Shown: positions 33,716-43,395, counted from the stretch's first letter. The stretch is 64,000 nt of DNA from Streptomyces sp. NBC_01446 (GCF_026340095.1 NZ_JAPEPO010000001.1:7274501-7338500), one strand, 5' to 3'. The notes: generated by a model not told the origin, from the sequence alone. Numbers and translations are program-made.

Positions 33716-35279
33716 GTGCCGTCGCTCCGTGCTGCTGGGTTCCGATGCGGTGCAGGTCGAGGGCGCCGACCGCCTTGACGCGGATCCGGGTCGCGCCGCC
33801 CGGCAGATACGCGAGGGGCACCTCCTCGATGTCCACGACGTGTACGGTGCAGCGCCGCGCGCCCGCGTCCTCGGCCCGCCCCACGGCTTCGTCGCGCGCC
33901 TCGGCGAGTACCGAGTCCCTACGCCCTTCGGGGATGTGGAAGACCCGGTCGACCTCGCCGCCGACCTGCGCGATGGCCGCGCCGACCGCGTTCGCGACGC
34001 CGAAGTTGCCGGGCCGTCGTACGTCGTCGAAGCCGGGCAGGGACTCGGGCACCAGGATCGAACCGCCGCCGACGGCCACCACGGGCAGCGGGGCGGCCGA
34101 GGTCCTCATCCGGTCGACGCTCTCCGTGAGCCGGCCGGCGATCCGGTCCAGGGCGCGTGCCACGAAGCCCGCGTCGAGGTGCGCGACCCGCGCCGCGTCC
34201 CCCACGTCCGTGTGGCCGGCCGCCACGGCCAGGTCCGTCGCCGTCAGTGTCGCACCGCCGAAGACGAGCGCCTCCTCCGTCAGCCGGTAGCCGACCGACC
34301 GCGGCCCGGTCTCCCCGTCCGGCGACACCAGCGAACCACCGCCGATGCCGAGCGAAAGGACGTCAGGGATACGGAAGTTGGTGCGGATGCCCGCCGCCTC
34401 GCTCTCACCCGCGGCCTCACGAGGGAAGCCGCCCGCGAGGATGCCCACGTCCGCGGTCGTCCCGCCCACGTCGACCACCGCGCAGTCCCCGAGCCCGGAC
34501 AGGAAGGCCGCGCCGCGCATGGAGTTGGTGGGGCCCGACGCGAACGTCGCCACCGGATACGTACGGGCGAAGTCCACGTCCATCAGCGTCCCGTCGTTCT
34601 GCGACAGGAAGAACGGCGCCGTGATCGACACCTCCGCGAGCGCCTTGCCGAACGACTCGACGATGACCGTCGCCAGGTCCCGCAGCGCCGCGTTGATGAT
34701 CGTGGCGTTCTCACGGGCGAGCAGGCCGATCCGGCCGAGCTCGTGCGAGAGCGAGAAGTGCACGCCGTCGCCCAGCTCGCCGCGCAGAATCTCCGCGGCG
34801 CGCCGCTCGTCGTCCTCGGCGACCGGTGAGAACACCGAGGAGACGGCCACGGATCCGATCCCGCGCGCGGCGATGTCCGCGGCGGTCCGCTTCAGCTCGT
34901 CCGGGTCGAGAGGCGACAGCACCCGGCCGTCGAACTCGCGGCCGCCGTGGCACAGATAGCCGTGACCGCCGACCGCGGCCCGCTGCCGGTCGGGCCAGTC
35001 CGTCATCGGCGGCAGGGCCGCCGTCGCCGGCAGGCCGAGGCGCACGGCGGCGACGGGCGCGAGCCGGGCGCCCTCGATGAGGGCGTTGAGGAAGTGGGTC
35101 GTGCCGATCATCACCGCGGTGATGGACTCGACGGGCGGGTCGAGGGCCCGTATCGCCGCCGTGACCCCGGACGTGATGTCCGGCGTCGTCGGCGACTTGG
35201 CCGCCGCGAGGACCCGGTCGTCGTCCCCGAGCAGGGCGGCGTCGGTATTGGTTCCTCCGACGTCGATGCCGATGCGCAT
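33708..35279 (-). CDS. Hydantoinase/oxoprolinase (HyuA-type ATPase), intact copy
   Basis: The 523-residue protein begins RIGIDVGGTNTDAALL, the phosphate-1 loop of the HyuA/ASKHA fold. It continues GTTHFLNALIEGARLAPVAAVRLG, SHELGRIGLLARENATIINAAL, and the second phosphate loop VVDVGGTTADVGIL. HyuA proteins use ATP to open 5-membered imide rings (hydantoin, 5-oxoproline) or to activate acids. ATG 35279 follows GAAGGAAG. It sits between the NCS1 permease and its DUF917 partner in the minus-strand operon. Confidence 0.92.
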   Translation of the reverse strand: MRIGIDVGGTNTDAALLGDDDRVLAAAKSPTTPDITSGVTAAIRALDPPVESITAVMIGTTHFLNALIEGARLAPVAAVRLGLPATAALPPMTDWPDRQRAAVGGHGYLCHGGREFDGRVLSPLDPDELKRTAADIAARGIGSVAVSSVFSPVAEDDERRAAEILRGELGDGVHFSLSHELGRIGLLARENATIINAALRDLATVIVESFGKALAEVSITAPFFLSQNDGTLMDVDFARTYPVATFASGPTNSMRGAAFLSGLGDCAVVDVGGTTADVGILAGGFPREAAGESEAAGIRTNFRIPDVLSLGIGGGSLVSPDGETGPRSVGYRLTEEALVFGGATLTATDLAVAAGHTDVGDAARVAHLDAGFVARALDRIAGRLTESVDRMRTSAAPLPVVAVGGGSILVPESLPGFDDVRRPGNFGVANAVGAAIAQVGGEVDRVFHIPEGRRDSVLAEARDEAVGRAEDAGARRCTVHVVDIEEVPLAYLPGGATRIRVKAVGALDLHRIGTQQHGATAHA

Positions 35280-35334
35280 GTGGTGGCTTCCTTCGTGCGT
35301 ACGTGGACGGTGCGTCCGTGGATCGGTACGGGGT

Positions 35335-36750
35335 TCAGTGGGCAGGGGCGGGCAGGGGGTCCGCCGCGCCGGACTCGGCCTCGATCTGGGCGGCCGGGCG
35401 GGCGGGCTGGTTGAAGGGCAGCTCACGGACGCCGCGCACGAGGCCGAGCTTGCCGAGGATTACGTAGCCGAGGCCCGCGAGGATCAACGAGTTGAGCGCC
35501 GGGATGCCCCACCAGGCGTAGTGGTCGCTGAACCAGCCGACCAGTGAGGCGGCGGTCCACAGGGCGACCGTGGCCGGCACCCAGCTCGGCTCGCTCTCCG
35601 GAAGCCGGCCGATGGCACGGGAGGCGTCGAGCTGGGGTCGCCACTTCTTCACGACGAAGTACTCGGCGACCATGATCCCGGCGATGGGAGGGGTGAGGAC
35701 GCCGAGGATCGTGAGGAAGTCCGTGAAGTGGTCCAGGATCCCGGCCGCCGCGGCGAGACTGCCGAGGACACCGATGGCGACGGTCGTCCCCACCCGGCCG
35801 AGGCGCACCTTGAACACCGACTCCACGGCGGTGATCAGGCCGAGCGCGGACGAGTACAGGTTCCAGTTGTTGATCTTCACGGTGGCCGACACGAGGACGA
35901 TCACCCCGACCACGCCGGAGCTGGACGTGATGATCGCGATCAGGTCGGAGGACTTCACGGCGTAGGCGAGGAGCACCCCGGCGAGGCCGAGGACGTACTC
36001 GCCGAGGGAGATCCCGACCAGGGTCTGCTTGACGACGTCGCCGGTGGTGCGGTTGAAGCGCGTCATGTCGGGCGTCGTGACGGCGCCGACGATGTACGAG
36101 CCCGCGACGATCGTCGCCCCCGTCGCGATGGAGATGTGCGCGCCGAACGGCGGCGACGCGACCAGGTCGGTGAAGCTGTGCCGGGAGATCTGCACGGTCA
36201 TCGCCCACCCGGCGAGGCCCAGGAACGCCGGGACGGTCACGAACGCCGTCCAGCCCATGGCCCGGAACCCGCGCAGCACCAGCGCGGTGACGGCGAGTCC
36301 GCAGATCAGGCACCAGGCCCACAGCGGTATGGACGGCACGATCGACTGGAGGCCGGCGGCGAACACCGCGGTCTGCACCCCGAACCAGCCGAACAGGCTG
36401 ACCGCGATGACGAGCCCGATGAGCGTCGAGCCGTACCGCCCGAAGCCGGTCCAGCGCACCAGCATCGAGGTCGCGAGGCCCTCGCGCATCCCGGCGATGC
36501 CGACGAAGATGCAGACGACCTCCAGGATCACCGAGCCGAGTGTGAACGCCCAGAAGGCGCCCCAGAAGGAGAGCCCGGCGCCGAGCGTCGCGCCGAGGAG
36601 GAACTGCGTGAGGTCGGAGAGCTGGCCGAACCGCTGCACGGCGACGTTGAACCAGGAGTAGCGGGCCGCGCGCGGCACCCGCTCCAGGGGGTAGTCCTCA
36701 TCGGCCCGGTCGTTCTGGCCGGGCGTCGGCACGTCGGATGGCTTGGGCAT
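35335..36750 (-). CDS. NCS1 family nucleobase/cytosine/hydantoin permease
   Basis: The 471-residue protein has about 12 membrane spans and the NCS1 layout of CodB/Mhp1: a soluble N-terminus ending PLERVPRAARYSWFNVAVQRFGQLSDLTQFLLGATLGAGLSFWGAFWAFTLG, the GWFGVQTAVFAAGLQ region, and TTPDMTRFNR. It is a proton- or sodium-coupled importer of cytosine, hydantoins, allantoin or similar rings. Its place between two HyuA genes supports a ring compound as the operon's substrate. Confidence 0.92.
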   Translation of the reverse strand: MPKPSDVPTPGQNDRADEDYPLERVPRAARYSWFNVAVQRFGQLSDLTQFLLGATLGAGLSFWGAFWAFTLGSVILEVVCIFVGIAGMREGLATSMLVRWTGFGRYGSTLIGLVIAVSLFGWFGVQTAVFAAGLQSIVPSIPLWAWCLICGLAVTALVLRGFRAMGWTAFVTVPAFLGLAGWAMTVQISRHSFTDLVASPPFGAHISIATGATIVAGSYIVGAVTTPDMTRFNRTTGDVVKQTLVGISLGEYVLGLAGVLLAYAVKSSDLIAIITSSSGVVGVIVLVSATVKINNWNLYSSALGLITAVESVFKVRLGRVGTTVAIGVLGSLAAAAGILDHFTDFLTILGVLTPPIAGIMVAEYFVVKKWRPQLDASRAIGRLPESEPSWVPATVALWTAASLVGWFSDHYAWWGIPALNSLILAGLGYVILGKLGLVRGVRELPFNQPARPAAQIEAESGAADPLPAPAH

Positions 36751-36837
36751 GGGGACGGTCCTCGCATCGAAGAGGGATGGGCGAGATCACGGCAGGGCGA
36801 AGCAGAACTGCCGTGCGGGGAAGGGGTGTTGATCAGG

Positions 36838-38205
36838 TCAGAGCGGTAGCGGCGGCCCGAAGGCCCTGGCCCGCAGGAGCAGTGCGCCCGGCAGGTAGGG
36901 CACGGTGAGATCCGGTTCGAGGAGGGTGCGCACACGACGGGGATCCGCCCCGGCGCGCACGGCCCCGGCCCGTGCGAGGTCGCGCACCTCGTCCCGTACG
37001 GCGTCGAGACGCCTGCCGGGACCGGCCCGCACGATGCGCTCGTGGTGGCCGCCCACCGGACTCGCGGCCGCGCCGAACGCGCCCGCGACGCCGCCGTGTT
37101 CGGGCCGTACGACATCGCATCCGGGAAGCGCGCGGCCGGGCACCGAGTCCGCGCCACCGCCGACCAGGACGACGGGGAGCCGCCCGGCGGCCGGCTGCAT
37201 GCGGTCCACCGCCTCCGCCAGGTCGCGGTGTGCCGCGGCGCCGACGGTGAGCAGTTCGGGGACGCGCAGGCTGACGGGTACGCCGCCGATGCGCCCTCCG
37301 GGTCCGGCCTCCTGGGGATAGCCGGCAGTCAATGCGCCGACGCGGGCCCGGCGTTCGCCGATGTCCGCGACCACGGCGTCCCGTACTCCGCCGAGCAGCC
37401 CCGCGCCGCGGATCGTGCACGCCGGGCCGGAGCCGAGGCTCAGGCCGGGCTGGCGGCGCAGATGGTCCAGGCTCATCAGGGTGCCGTCGTGCCGGGTCAC
37501 GAGCACGGCGGCGCCCGGCGCGAGCCCGAGCAGGGGGAGCGCCGCCGTCAGTTCGTCGGCGACGCGGGCCACCAGGAGGCACAGCGCGGCGTCGAGGACC
37601 GTCGCGTTCTCGCGCCGCAGCAGCCCGAGCGAGCCGATCTCGCCCGACAGGACCACCGGCACGTCGGCGCCCGCCTCGGCCCGCAGGATCCCGGCGGCCT
37701 CCCGCTCCTGCGTCCCGTCCGCGGGCGCGAACACGGCGCAGACCGCGAACGCCTCGGCCCGGCCCGCGAGTTCGGCGCCGAAACGGGCCACGGCGTCCCG
37801 GTCGAGCGGCGCCCCGTCGCGCGGGCCGAGCCCGCCGCCACCGGCCACGTTCGCGGTGCCGGCGCACACGGCGTCGCGCAGCTCCGCGGGCCACCCGAAC
37901 AGCGGCCGTACGGTGTCGGCGGCCTCACCCCCGATGCGCAGCACCCCCACATGGGCGAGGCCCGCGCGCTCCGCCAGGGCCCGGTCGGCGACCCGCAGCC
38001 CCACGGCGAGCTGCGAGGCGCGCGCCCGCAGCTCGCGGGGCAGCGCCTCGACAGCGGCGACGAGCGAACCGACGGCGTCGCCGGGCAGAGACGGCACCCT
38101 CACGGCCCGCAACGCCCGGCTGCCGCCCGTGACGCCGCCCGTGCCGCCGCCGTCCAGCAGCACGGCATCCGTGCCGGTGGGGCCCACATCCACACCGATG
38201 ATCAT
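36838..38205 (-). CDS. Degenerate HyuA-type paralogue
   Basis: The 455-residue protein aligns by eye along the whole length of the intact HyuA (IIGVDVGPTGTDAVLL, SGEIGSLGLLRRENATVLDAALCLL, VTRHDGTLMSLDHLRRQPGLSLGSGPACTIRGAGLLGG), but key loops are lost. The phosphate-1 loop reads VGPTGT rather than VGGTNT, GTTHFLNALIE has become GLRVADRALAE, and the second phosphate loop DVGGTTADVGIL has become DIGERRARVGAL. ATP turnover is doubtful; a structural partner role is possible. It is shorter by ~70 residues. Its start overlaps the DUF917 stop (ATGA). Confidence 0.8.
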   Translation of the reverse strand: MIIGVDVGPTGTDAVLLDGGGTGGVTGGSRALRAVRVPSLPGDAVGSLVAAVEALPRELRARASQLAVGLRVADRALAERAGLAHVGVLRIGGEAADTVRPLFGWPAELRDAVCAGTANVAGGGGLGPRDGAPLDRDAVARFGAELAGRAEAFAVCAVFAPADGTQEREAAGILRAEAGADVPVVLSGEIGSLGLLRRENATVLDAALCLLVARVADELTAALPLLGLAPGAAVLVTRHDGTLMSLDHLRRQPGLSLGSGPACTIRGAGLLGGVRDAVVADIGERRARVGALTAGYPQEAGPGGRIGGVPVSLRVPELLTVGAAAHRDLAEAVDRMQPAAGRLPVVLVGGGADSVPGRALPGCDVVRPEHGGVAGAFGAAASPVGGHHERIVRAGPGRRLDAVRDEVRDLARAGAVRAGADPRRVRTLLEPDLTVPYLPGALLLRARAFGPPLPL

Positions 38206-39209
38206 GGCGTGGCCTCCCTCGTCAGCCCGTGCACCCCGAACGCGGCGGGTCCGGCGAGGCGCAGGCCGGCCTCCGAGTACCAGATCGGCGCCGACGGAAG
38301 GGTGACGAGGCGCACCCGCAGCCCGTACCTGATCTCTTCCACGGGCACCGCCCAGCCGGTCCGCACGTCGACGAGAGCGATCACGTCGGGCACCAGCGCC
38401 AGCGCCCTGCCGTCCTCGACCGCCGCGACGAACTCGCTGCGGGCCTCGACCCGTACGAGGCGTCCCGCATCGGCGCCGGTGCCCTCCAGGAGCACACGTG
38501 TCGCGTCCTCGTCGGTCCGCCGTACGGACGACACCTTGCCCGTCAGGACCGGCGGGGGCCCCTCGCCACGCCCGACGGCGACGGCCCGCGTCACCGAGCC
38601 CGCGACCGCGTGCCGGGCGGCCTGTCCGGCCGTCAGCGGGTACTCGGACGACGCGGCGTGCCCGCCGAACGTCGCGACCACGGCCCGCGCCAGTTCCTCC
38701 AGCCAGGGGCCGTCGACGTGGTCGAGGACGACGGTGCGGCCGTACTCGTCCGCGAGCACGGTCGGGCCCGGCCGGAGCCCGGCCAGTTCGAGGACGTTCT
38801 GGTCCATGCGCGGGAACGCCCGGCCCATGGCGTCGGCGTCGAGCAGCGGCAGCCCCAGCCGGGCCGCCCAGGCGACGGCCGTGCAGCCGTTGAGCCCGCC
38901 GATCTCCGAGATGAGGACGGCGGCGACCGGCACACCGTGCAGTGCCTCGACCCGCTCCCGCATCCGCGCGGGCTCGGCCCGGCTGCCGATGCGCTCCTCG
39001 GCGACGGCGGGCGAGCCGATCAGGCCGACCGGCATGACCAACACGTCCTCAGGCAGCTCGCCGGCCGTGACGACCTGCACGGGCCCGCACTCCTCGATGG
39101 CCTGCTCGGCCACGGGGCACGTCACGGCGGCGGGGCCACCGCCGCCTCCCGAACCCAGGACGGCACAGCCCCGCGCGAAGTCGGCGAGCACTCCGGCGTC
39201 CATCTGCAT
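38202..39209 (-). CDS. DUF917 family paralogue, divergent copy
   Basis: The 335-residue protein keeps the framework of DUF917 (GCAVLGSGGGGGPAAV, SEIGGLNGCTAVA, DADAMGRAFPRMDQN), but motif residues differ from the intact copy: GGGGDP is GGGGGP, EVGGVNSML is EIGGLNGCT, and AFPEAQ is AFPRMD. It is first in the minus-strand operon. Start ATG 39209 or 39203 cannot be decided; neither has a strong ribosome binding site. Together with the degenerate HyuA it mirrors the intact pair on the other side of the permease. Confidence 0.8.
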   Translation of the reverse strand: MQMDAGVLADFARGCAVLGSGGGGGPAAVTCPVAEQAIEECGPVQVVTAGELPEDVLVMPVGLIGSPAVAEERIGSRAEPARMRERVEALHGVPVAAVLISEIGGLNGCTAVAWAARLGLPLLDADAMGRAFPRMDQNVLELAGLRPGPTVLADEYGRTVVLDHVDGPWLEELARAVVATFGGHAASSEYPLTAGQAARHAVAGSVTRAVAVGRGEGPPPVLTGKVSSVRRTDEDATRVLLEGTGADAGRLVRVEARSEFVAAVEDGRALALVPDVIALVDVRTGWAVPVEEIRYGLRVRLVTLPSAPIWYSEAGLRLAGPAAFGVHGLTREATP

Positions 39210-39244
39210 ACGGCTCAGAGTACGAGCCCGCACGCGCCCACCAA

Positions 39245-39259
39245 TGGGCTGCGAGCCCA
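39245..39259. promoter_or_regulatory. Palindrome between the DUF917/HyuA operon and pucR-type gene
   Basis: TGGGCT-GCG-AGCCCA is a perfect 15-bp palindrome in the 89-base divergent gap. It is a candidate site for the PucR-family regulator, with no independent support. Confidence 0.45.
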
Positions 39260-39298
39260 CACCTTGGCATCACGATGGGCATCCAGCACAATGGCCGC

Positions 39299-40765
39299 AT
39301 GCCGCGCCTCGTCGACCTGCTCAGCGCACCCGGCCTCGACGCGCTCCGCCCGCTCGCGGGCCCGCTCGACGCCACCGAGATCACCGGCATCCGCCTCGAA
39401 CCCCGCGCCGACGGGCTCGCGGCCGTCCCCGCGGGAACGGTCGCGGTGCTCCTCGCGCCCGTGCCGGACCACCTCCTTGACGTGGCCGTACGGGACGCCG
39501 CGGCGGCCGGCGCCGCGGCACTCGTGCTTCGGGGCGGCGAGCAGGTGGCGGGTGACATCGCCGTACAGGCACTCGCGGAGCGCGGCCGGATCGCCGTCCT
39601 GACCACGGACGGAGATCTCGCGGCCCTGGTCGTGGCCGTCGACCGCGCCGTCGCCGGGGACTCCGCCGACGCCCTCGCCCGGATCGGGGCCGCCGCCCGC
39701 GAACTGGCCTCCGCCGCTGGCGACCCGGAACGGGCCGCCGCGATCGCCGCCCGCCTGCTCGGCACACCCGTCGAGCGCCGCGCCGCCGGCCCCGGGGAGG
39801 AGGGCGCATCGGCCGCCGGACCCGACGGCGAGGTGCGCCTCGCCGCGGCCGCACAGCCCGGCCACCCGGGCACCGCTATCCGCTCCGTCCTGGCGCTGGC
39901 CGCGCTCACGGCGGCCGGCGGCGGACACGGCGACGTCCCCGTGCGCTCCCGCGGCCACCTCCTCGCCGAACTCCTCGTCGCCCCGCAGGACCAGACCGCC
40001 CGCCTGGCAGCCCGCGGCCGGACCATCGGCCTCCCCGTCGACGGCCGCCACATCGCCCTGCGGATCGAGGCCGCGGCGCTGCCCGCCGCGGACCGCTACC
40101 GGCTCCTCGACACCGTCCTGCCCAGGACACTGACCGACGTACGGCAGCACGCCGACGGCCACGTCCCCGACGGCGTCCACTGGAACGCCGCCCTCGTCGA
40201 CGACGCGCTCGTCCTGCTCGGGACCTGGCCCACCGACCCCGGCGCCCCGGGCCGCCGCAAGGCGCTCGCCCTGGCCCGCCGTGCCGTCGACCGGCTCCGC
40301 CGACTGCACCCCGAGGCGGACCTGCGTGGCGGCGTCGGCGCCCCGCACCGCGGCCCCCTGGGTATCCGCACCTCGGCCCGCGAGGCCAGGGCCGCTCTCC
40401 TCAAGCCCGCCACCGCCGACACCGCCCCCGTGACGGCGCACGACGCCGCGGGCCTCGACCGCATGCTCCTGGAGTGGTACGCCTCGGACACCGCCCGCGA
40501 AGCCGTGGATGAACTCCTCGCGCCCGTATCGGAGTTGGGCCCGGACCGCGCCGACCCGCTGCTGCGCACCCTTCAGGCCTACCTCGACCACAACAACTCC
40601 CCGGCCCGCGCCGCCGAGGAGCTCCATCTGCACCGCAACGCCGTCGGCGCCCGCATCCGCCGCATCACGGACCTCACGGGCGCCGACCTCACCGATCCCG
40701 AAACCAGGCTGGCCCTCCAACTGGCCTGCCGCGCACGCCTGTCGGCCCCGCCGGGCCCCGCGTAA
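39299..40765 (+). CDS. PucR family transcriptional regulator
   Basis: The 488-residue protein has an N-terminal PucR-type sensor segment (MPRLVDLLSAPGLDALRPLAGPLDATEITGIRLEP), a GGDEF-like central region, and the C-terminal helix-turn-helix LLRTLQAYLDHNNSPARAAEELHLHRNAVGARIRRITDLTGADL. PucR proteins switch purine and related ring catabolism. It is divergent from the DUF917-HyuA-permease operon and is its probable activator. ATG 39299 is chosen; the in-frame ATG 39275 lacks support. Confidence 0.92.
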   Translation: MPRLVDLLSAPGLDALRPLAGPLDATEITGIRLEPRADGLAAVPAGTVAVLLAPVPDHLLDVAVRDAAAAGAAALVLRGGEQVAGDIAVQALAERGRIAVLTTDGDLAALVVAVDRAVAGDSADALARIGAAARELASAAGDPERAAAIAARLLGTPVERRAAGPGEEGASAAGPDGEVRLAAAAQPGHPGTAIRSVLALAALTAAGGGHGDVPVRSRGHLLAELLVAPQDQTARLAARGRTIGLPVDGRHIALRIEAAALPAADRYRLLDTVLPRTLTDVRQHADGHVPDGVHWNAALVDDALVLLGTWPTDPGAPGRRKALALARRAVDRLRRLHPEADLRGGVGAPHRGPLGIRTSAREARAALLKPATADTAPVTAHDAAGLDRMLLEWYASDTAREAVDELLAPVSELGPDRADPLLRTLQAYLDHNNSPARAAEELHLHRNAVGARIRRITDLTGADLTDPETRLALQLACRARLSAPPGPA

Positions 40766-40807
40766 CCGCCGTCCCCAAGAGGTCTTGGACTCCGCCGGAG
40801 CCGACGT

Positions 40808-42166
40808 CTAACGGCCCTCGACGTGCGCCGTCACCATCGCGTGCACATCCTCCGGCGTCAGATAAGCGTCCGTCTTCTCGAAGTCCTTCAGCGTCGCGGG
40901 CCGCTCCGCCTGGAACCCCGTACGCACGAAGTCGTCGCCGGCGACCGCGTTGAGCCCCCAGTTCGCCGCCGTGCGGAACCGGGCCGTCAGGGTGCGCAGC
41001 GCACCCAAGTGGTAGGCGCGGGCGACGAACTGGGCGGGCAGCCCGGTCAGCTGCACACCCAACGGCTTGGACACCGCCTGAATGCCGCCCAGGTCCACCA
41101 CGAGCCCCAGGTCCTTGTGCCGGTACGGCTTCAGCGGCTGTCCGTGCAGCGCGGCCGCCACGTTCTTCGCGGCCGCCCAGCCCTGCCGCATGGCGTGCTG
41201 GGCGGTCGGCGGGCAGATCGCGTCGGCGCCCTTGTCGAGGTCCGGCACGGCGGCCGCGTCACCGAGCGCGAACACGCCGTCGAGCCCCGGCACCGTCAGA
41301 TCCGGCTCGACCACGAGCCGGCCCCGGTTCGTCTCCGCGCTGAGCGTCGCGATCAGCGGACTCGGGGCGACACCCGCCGTCCAGATCAGCGTGCGGCACG
41401 GCAGCACCCGGCCGTCCGTGAGCGTTACCGTGTCCTCGGTCGCCTTCGCCACGGACACCCCGAGCGACACATGCAGCCCGCGCCGCTCCACGATCGACAG
41501 CGCCTTCTCGCCGAGCCGGTCGCCGAGCTCGGGCATCAGCTTGGGCGCGATGTCGACGAGATGCCACTTGATCTGCGCCGGGTCGAGCCCCCGAAGACGC
41601 TTGGCGGCGGCCGTGGTCAGGCGCTGCAGATAGGCGGCCGTCTCCGTGCCGGCGTACCCGCCGCCCACCACCACGAACTGCAGCCGCGACTCCTGCTCGG
41701 CGGGGTCCGTACTGGCCGCGGCCAGGTCGAGCTGCGCGATGACGTGGTCGCGGATCCAGGCAGCCTCCGCCAGCGTCTTCACGCCGACCGCGTGCTGGTC
41801 CACACCCGGGATGTCGAACTGCCGCGTGACGCTGCCCGGCGTCAGGACGAGGTAGTCGTAGCGCTCCACCACCGTCTCGCCGTTGATCTTCCGTACGACG
41901 ACGGCCTTCGCCTCGGGGTCCACGCCCACCGCGCTGCCCGGCACGATGCCGGTGTGCCGCAGCATGCGGCGCAGCGGCACCGCGACCGACTGCGGAGTGA
42001 GCACGCCCGAGGCGACTTGCGGGAGCAGCGGCAGGTACAGCTGATGGTCGAACGGACTGACCAGCCTCAGCTGCGCCTGGCCCGGCTTGAGGATCTTCTC
42101 CAGCTTGTGCGCGCACTCCATGCCGGCGAATCCGCCGCCGACGATCAGGATCCGAGGAGCTGCCAT
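40808..42166 (-). CDS. ndh: Type II NADH dehydrogenase (NDH-2) / NAD(P)/FAD oxidoreductase
   Basis: The 452-residue protein has an N-terminal FAD fold (ILIVGGGFAGMECAHKL), the NDH-2-like SPFDHQLYLPLLPQVASGVL, an NADH fold (FVVVGGGYAGTETAAYL) and the second FAD motif GVFALGDAAAV. It is a single-subunit, non-pumping NADH:menaquinone oxidoreductase held on the inner membrane face by C-terminal amphipathic helices. ATG 42166 follows GGAGAGA. It stands alone and converges on the PucR gene. Confidence 0.9.
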   Translation of the reverse strand: MAAPRILIVGGGFAGMECAHKLEKILKPGQAQLRLVSPFDHQLYLPLLPQVASGVLTPQSVAVPLRRMLRHTGIVPGSAVGVDPEAKAVVVRKINGETVVERYDYLVLTPGSVTRQFDIPGVDQHAVGVKTLAEAAWIRDHVIAQLDLAAASTDPAEQESRLQFVVVGGGYAGTETAAYLQRLTTAAAKRLRGLDPAQIKWHLVDIAPKLMPELGDRLGEKALSIVERRGLHVSLGVSVAKATEDTVTLTDGRVLPCRTLIWTAGVAPSPLIATLSAETNRGRLVVEPDLTVPGLDGVFALGDAAAVPDLDKGADAICPPTAQHAMRQGWAAAKNVAAALHGQPLKPYRHKDLGLVVDLGGIQAVSKPLGVQLTGLPAQFVARAYHLGALRTLTARFRTAANWGLNAVAGDDFVRTGFQAERPATLKDFEKTDAYLTPEDVHAMVTAHVEGR

Positions 42167-42304
42167 GTGATGTCTCTCCAGGGTCGGGCTCATCCGGACG
42201 CGAAGGGGCCGGTCTCCGGCCGTCCCGCTCATACTCTTCCGCGCGCACGTTCCGCGCACGCTGAACGGGTCCTTCGGCTCGCGTGTACCCCGGAATCCGC
42301 TCCC

Positions 42305-42691
42305 TCAAGGCCGGTAGCGCAACGGATGGTCCTCGGGTACTTCGGTGATCACGATGCGCACGCCGTCCGGGTCCGAGATCCACATCTCGATCAGCCCCCA
42401 CGGCTCCCTGACCGGAGGCCGGAGGACCTCCACGCCGCGCGCCGCCAGCTCCTCGTGCGCGGCCGTCGCGTCCGCGACCTGGAGCCACAGATGGAGCCCG
42501 GGCGACGGCGGTGCCTCCGAGTGGCCGGACACCTCCAGGAAGCCGCCCCCGAGGAAGTAGACGGTCCCGCGCTCGGGCCCCGTCCCGAACTCCCGGTACA
42601 CGGCAAGGCCGAGCGACTCACCGTAAAAGGCCCGCGACCGCTCCGGATCGGTGGGGCGAAGAAGCGTCCTGCTGCTCAGTACGTGAACCAT
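42305..42691 (-). CDS. VOC (glyoxalase/bleomycin resistance-like) protein
   Basis: The 128-residue protein has two beta-alpha-beta-beta-beta units: VLSSRTLLRPTDPERSRAFYGESLGLAVYREFG then LHLWLQVADATAAHEELAARGVEVLRPPVREPWGLIEMWISDPDGVRIVITE. The DPDG and late Glu are common VOC features. Substrate unknown. ATG 42691 is divergent from a GNAT gene with an 80-base gap. Confidence 0.87.
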   Translation of the reverse strand: MVHVLSSRTLLRPTDPERSRAFYGESLGLAVYREFGTGPERGTVYFLGGGFLEVSGHSEAPPSPGLHLWLQVADATAAHEELAARGVEVLRPPVREPWGLIEMWISDPDGVRIVITEVPEDHPLRYRP

Positions 42692-42770
42692 GCCAACGCA
42701 GCGTAGAGGCTCGGCGTTAGGCTCGACGGCGCCCGCGCCGACAGCCGCGCACGAGATCGGAGACCGTCCC

Positions 42771-43322
42771 ATGTCCATCGCTCCCCGCCCCACGACCGGC
42801 GACCTCACCTTCCGGGACGCCACCGACGCCGATGTCGACGTGCTCGTCGCGCTGATCGAGTCGGCGTACCGCGGGGACTCCAGCCGCACCGGCTGGACCA
42901 CGGAGGCGGACATCCTGCGGGGGCAGCGCACCGACCCGCAGGGCGTCGTCGACGTCATCAAGTCGCCGGACAGCCGGCTGCTCACCGTCGAGCGCGACGG
43001 CGCGGTCGTCGCCTGCTGTCAGTTGGAGCACCGCGGGGAGCACGCCTACTTCGGCATGTTCGCCGTGAGCCCGGCGCTCCAGGGCGCGGGCCTCGGCAAG
43101 GTGATCATCGCGGAGGCGGAACGCACCGCCCGCGAGGCGTGGGGCGTGCGCGAGATGCACATGACAGTGATCTCCGTGCGCGAGGACCTCATCGCCTGGT
43201 ACGAGCGCCGGGGCTACCGCCGTACGGGAGAGATGACCCCCTTCCCGTACGGCGACGAGCGCTTCGGCATCCCGCAGCGGGACGACCTCCAGTTCGAGCT
43301 GCTGGTCAAGCCCCTCGGCTGA
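42771..43322 (+). CDS. GNAT family N-acetyltransferase
   Basis: The 183-residue protein begins with beta-1 LTFRDATDADVDVLVALIESAYRG. It shows AYFGMFAVSPALQGAGLGKVIIAEAERTARE, where the Q-G-A-G-L-G loop binds acetyl-CoA, and ends DLIAWYERRGYRRTGEMTPFPYGDERFGIP. The length is normal and the substrate unknown. ATG 42771 follows CGGAGA. Confidence 0.9.
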   Translation: MSIAPRPTTGDLTFRDATDADVDVLVALIESAYRGDSSRTGWTTEADILRGQRTDPQGVVDVIKSPDSRLLTVERDGAVVACCQLEHRGEHAYFGMFAVSPALQGAGLGKVIIAEAERTAREAWGVREMHMTVISVREDLIAWYERRGYRRTGEMTPFPYGDERFGIPQRDDLQFELLVKPLG

Positions 43323-43395
43323 CGCGGGCCGCTCCGCTGACGCGGGCCACTCGGCCGGCTCGGGTCCCGCGGACGACGCGGGCCGCTCCCGCGGC

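Noticed and set aside
40775..40788. CCAAGA-GG-TCTTGG as a terminator between pucR and ndh
   Set aside because: The loop would be two bases, too short to form, so it is only a palindrome by pairing rules; no function is claimed.
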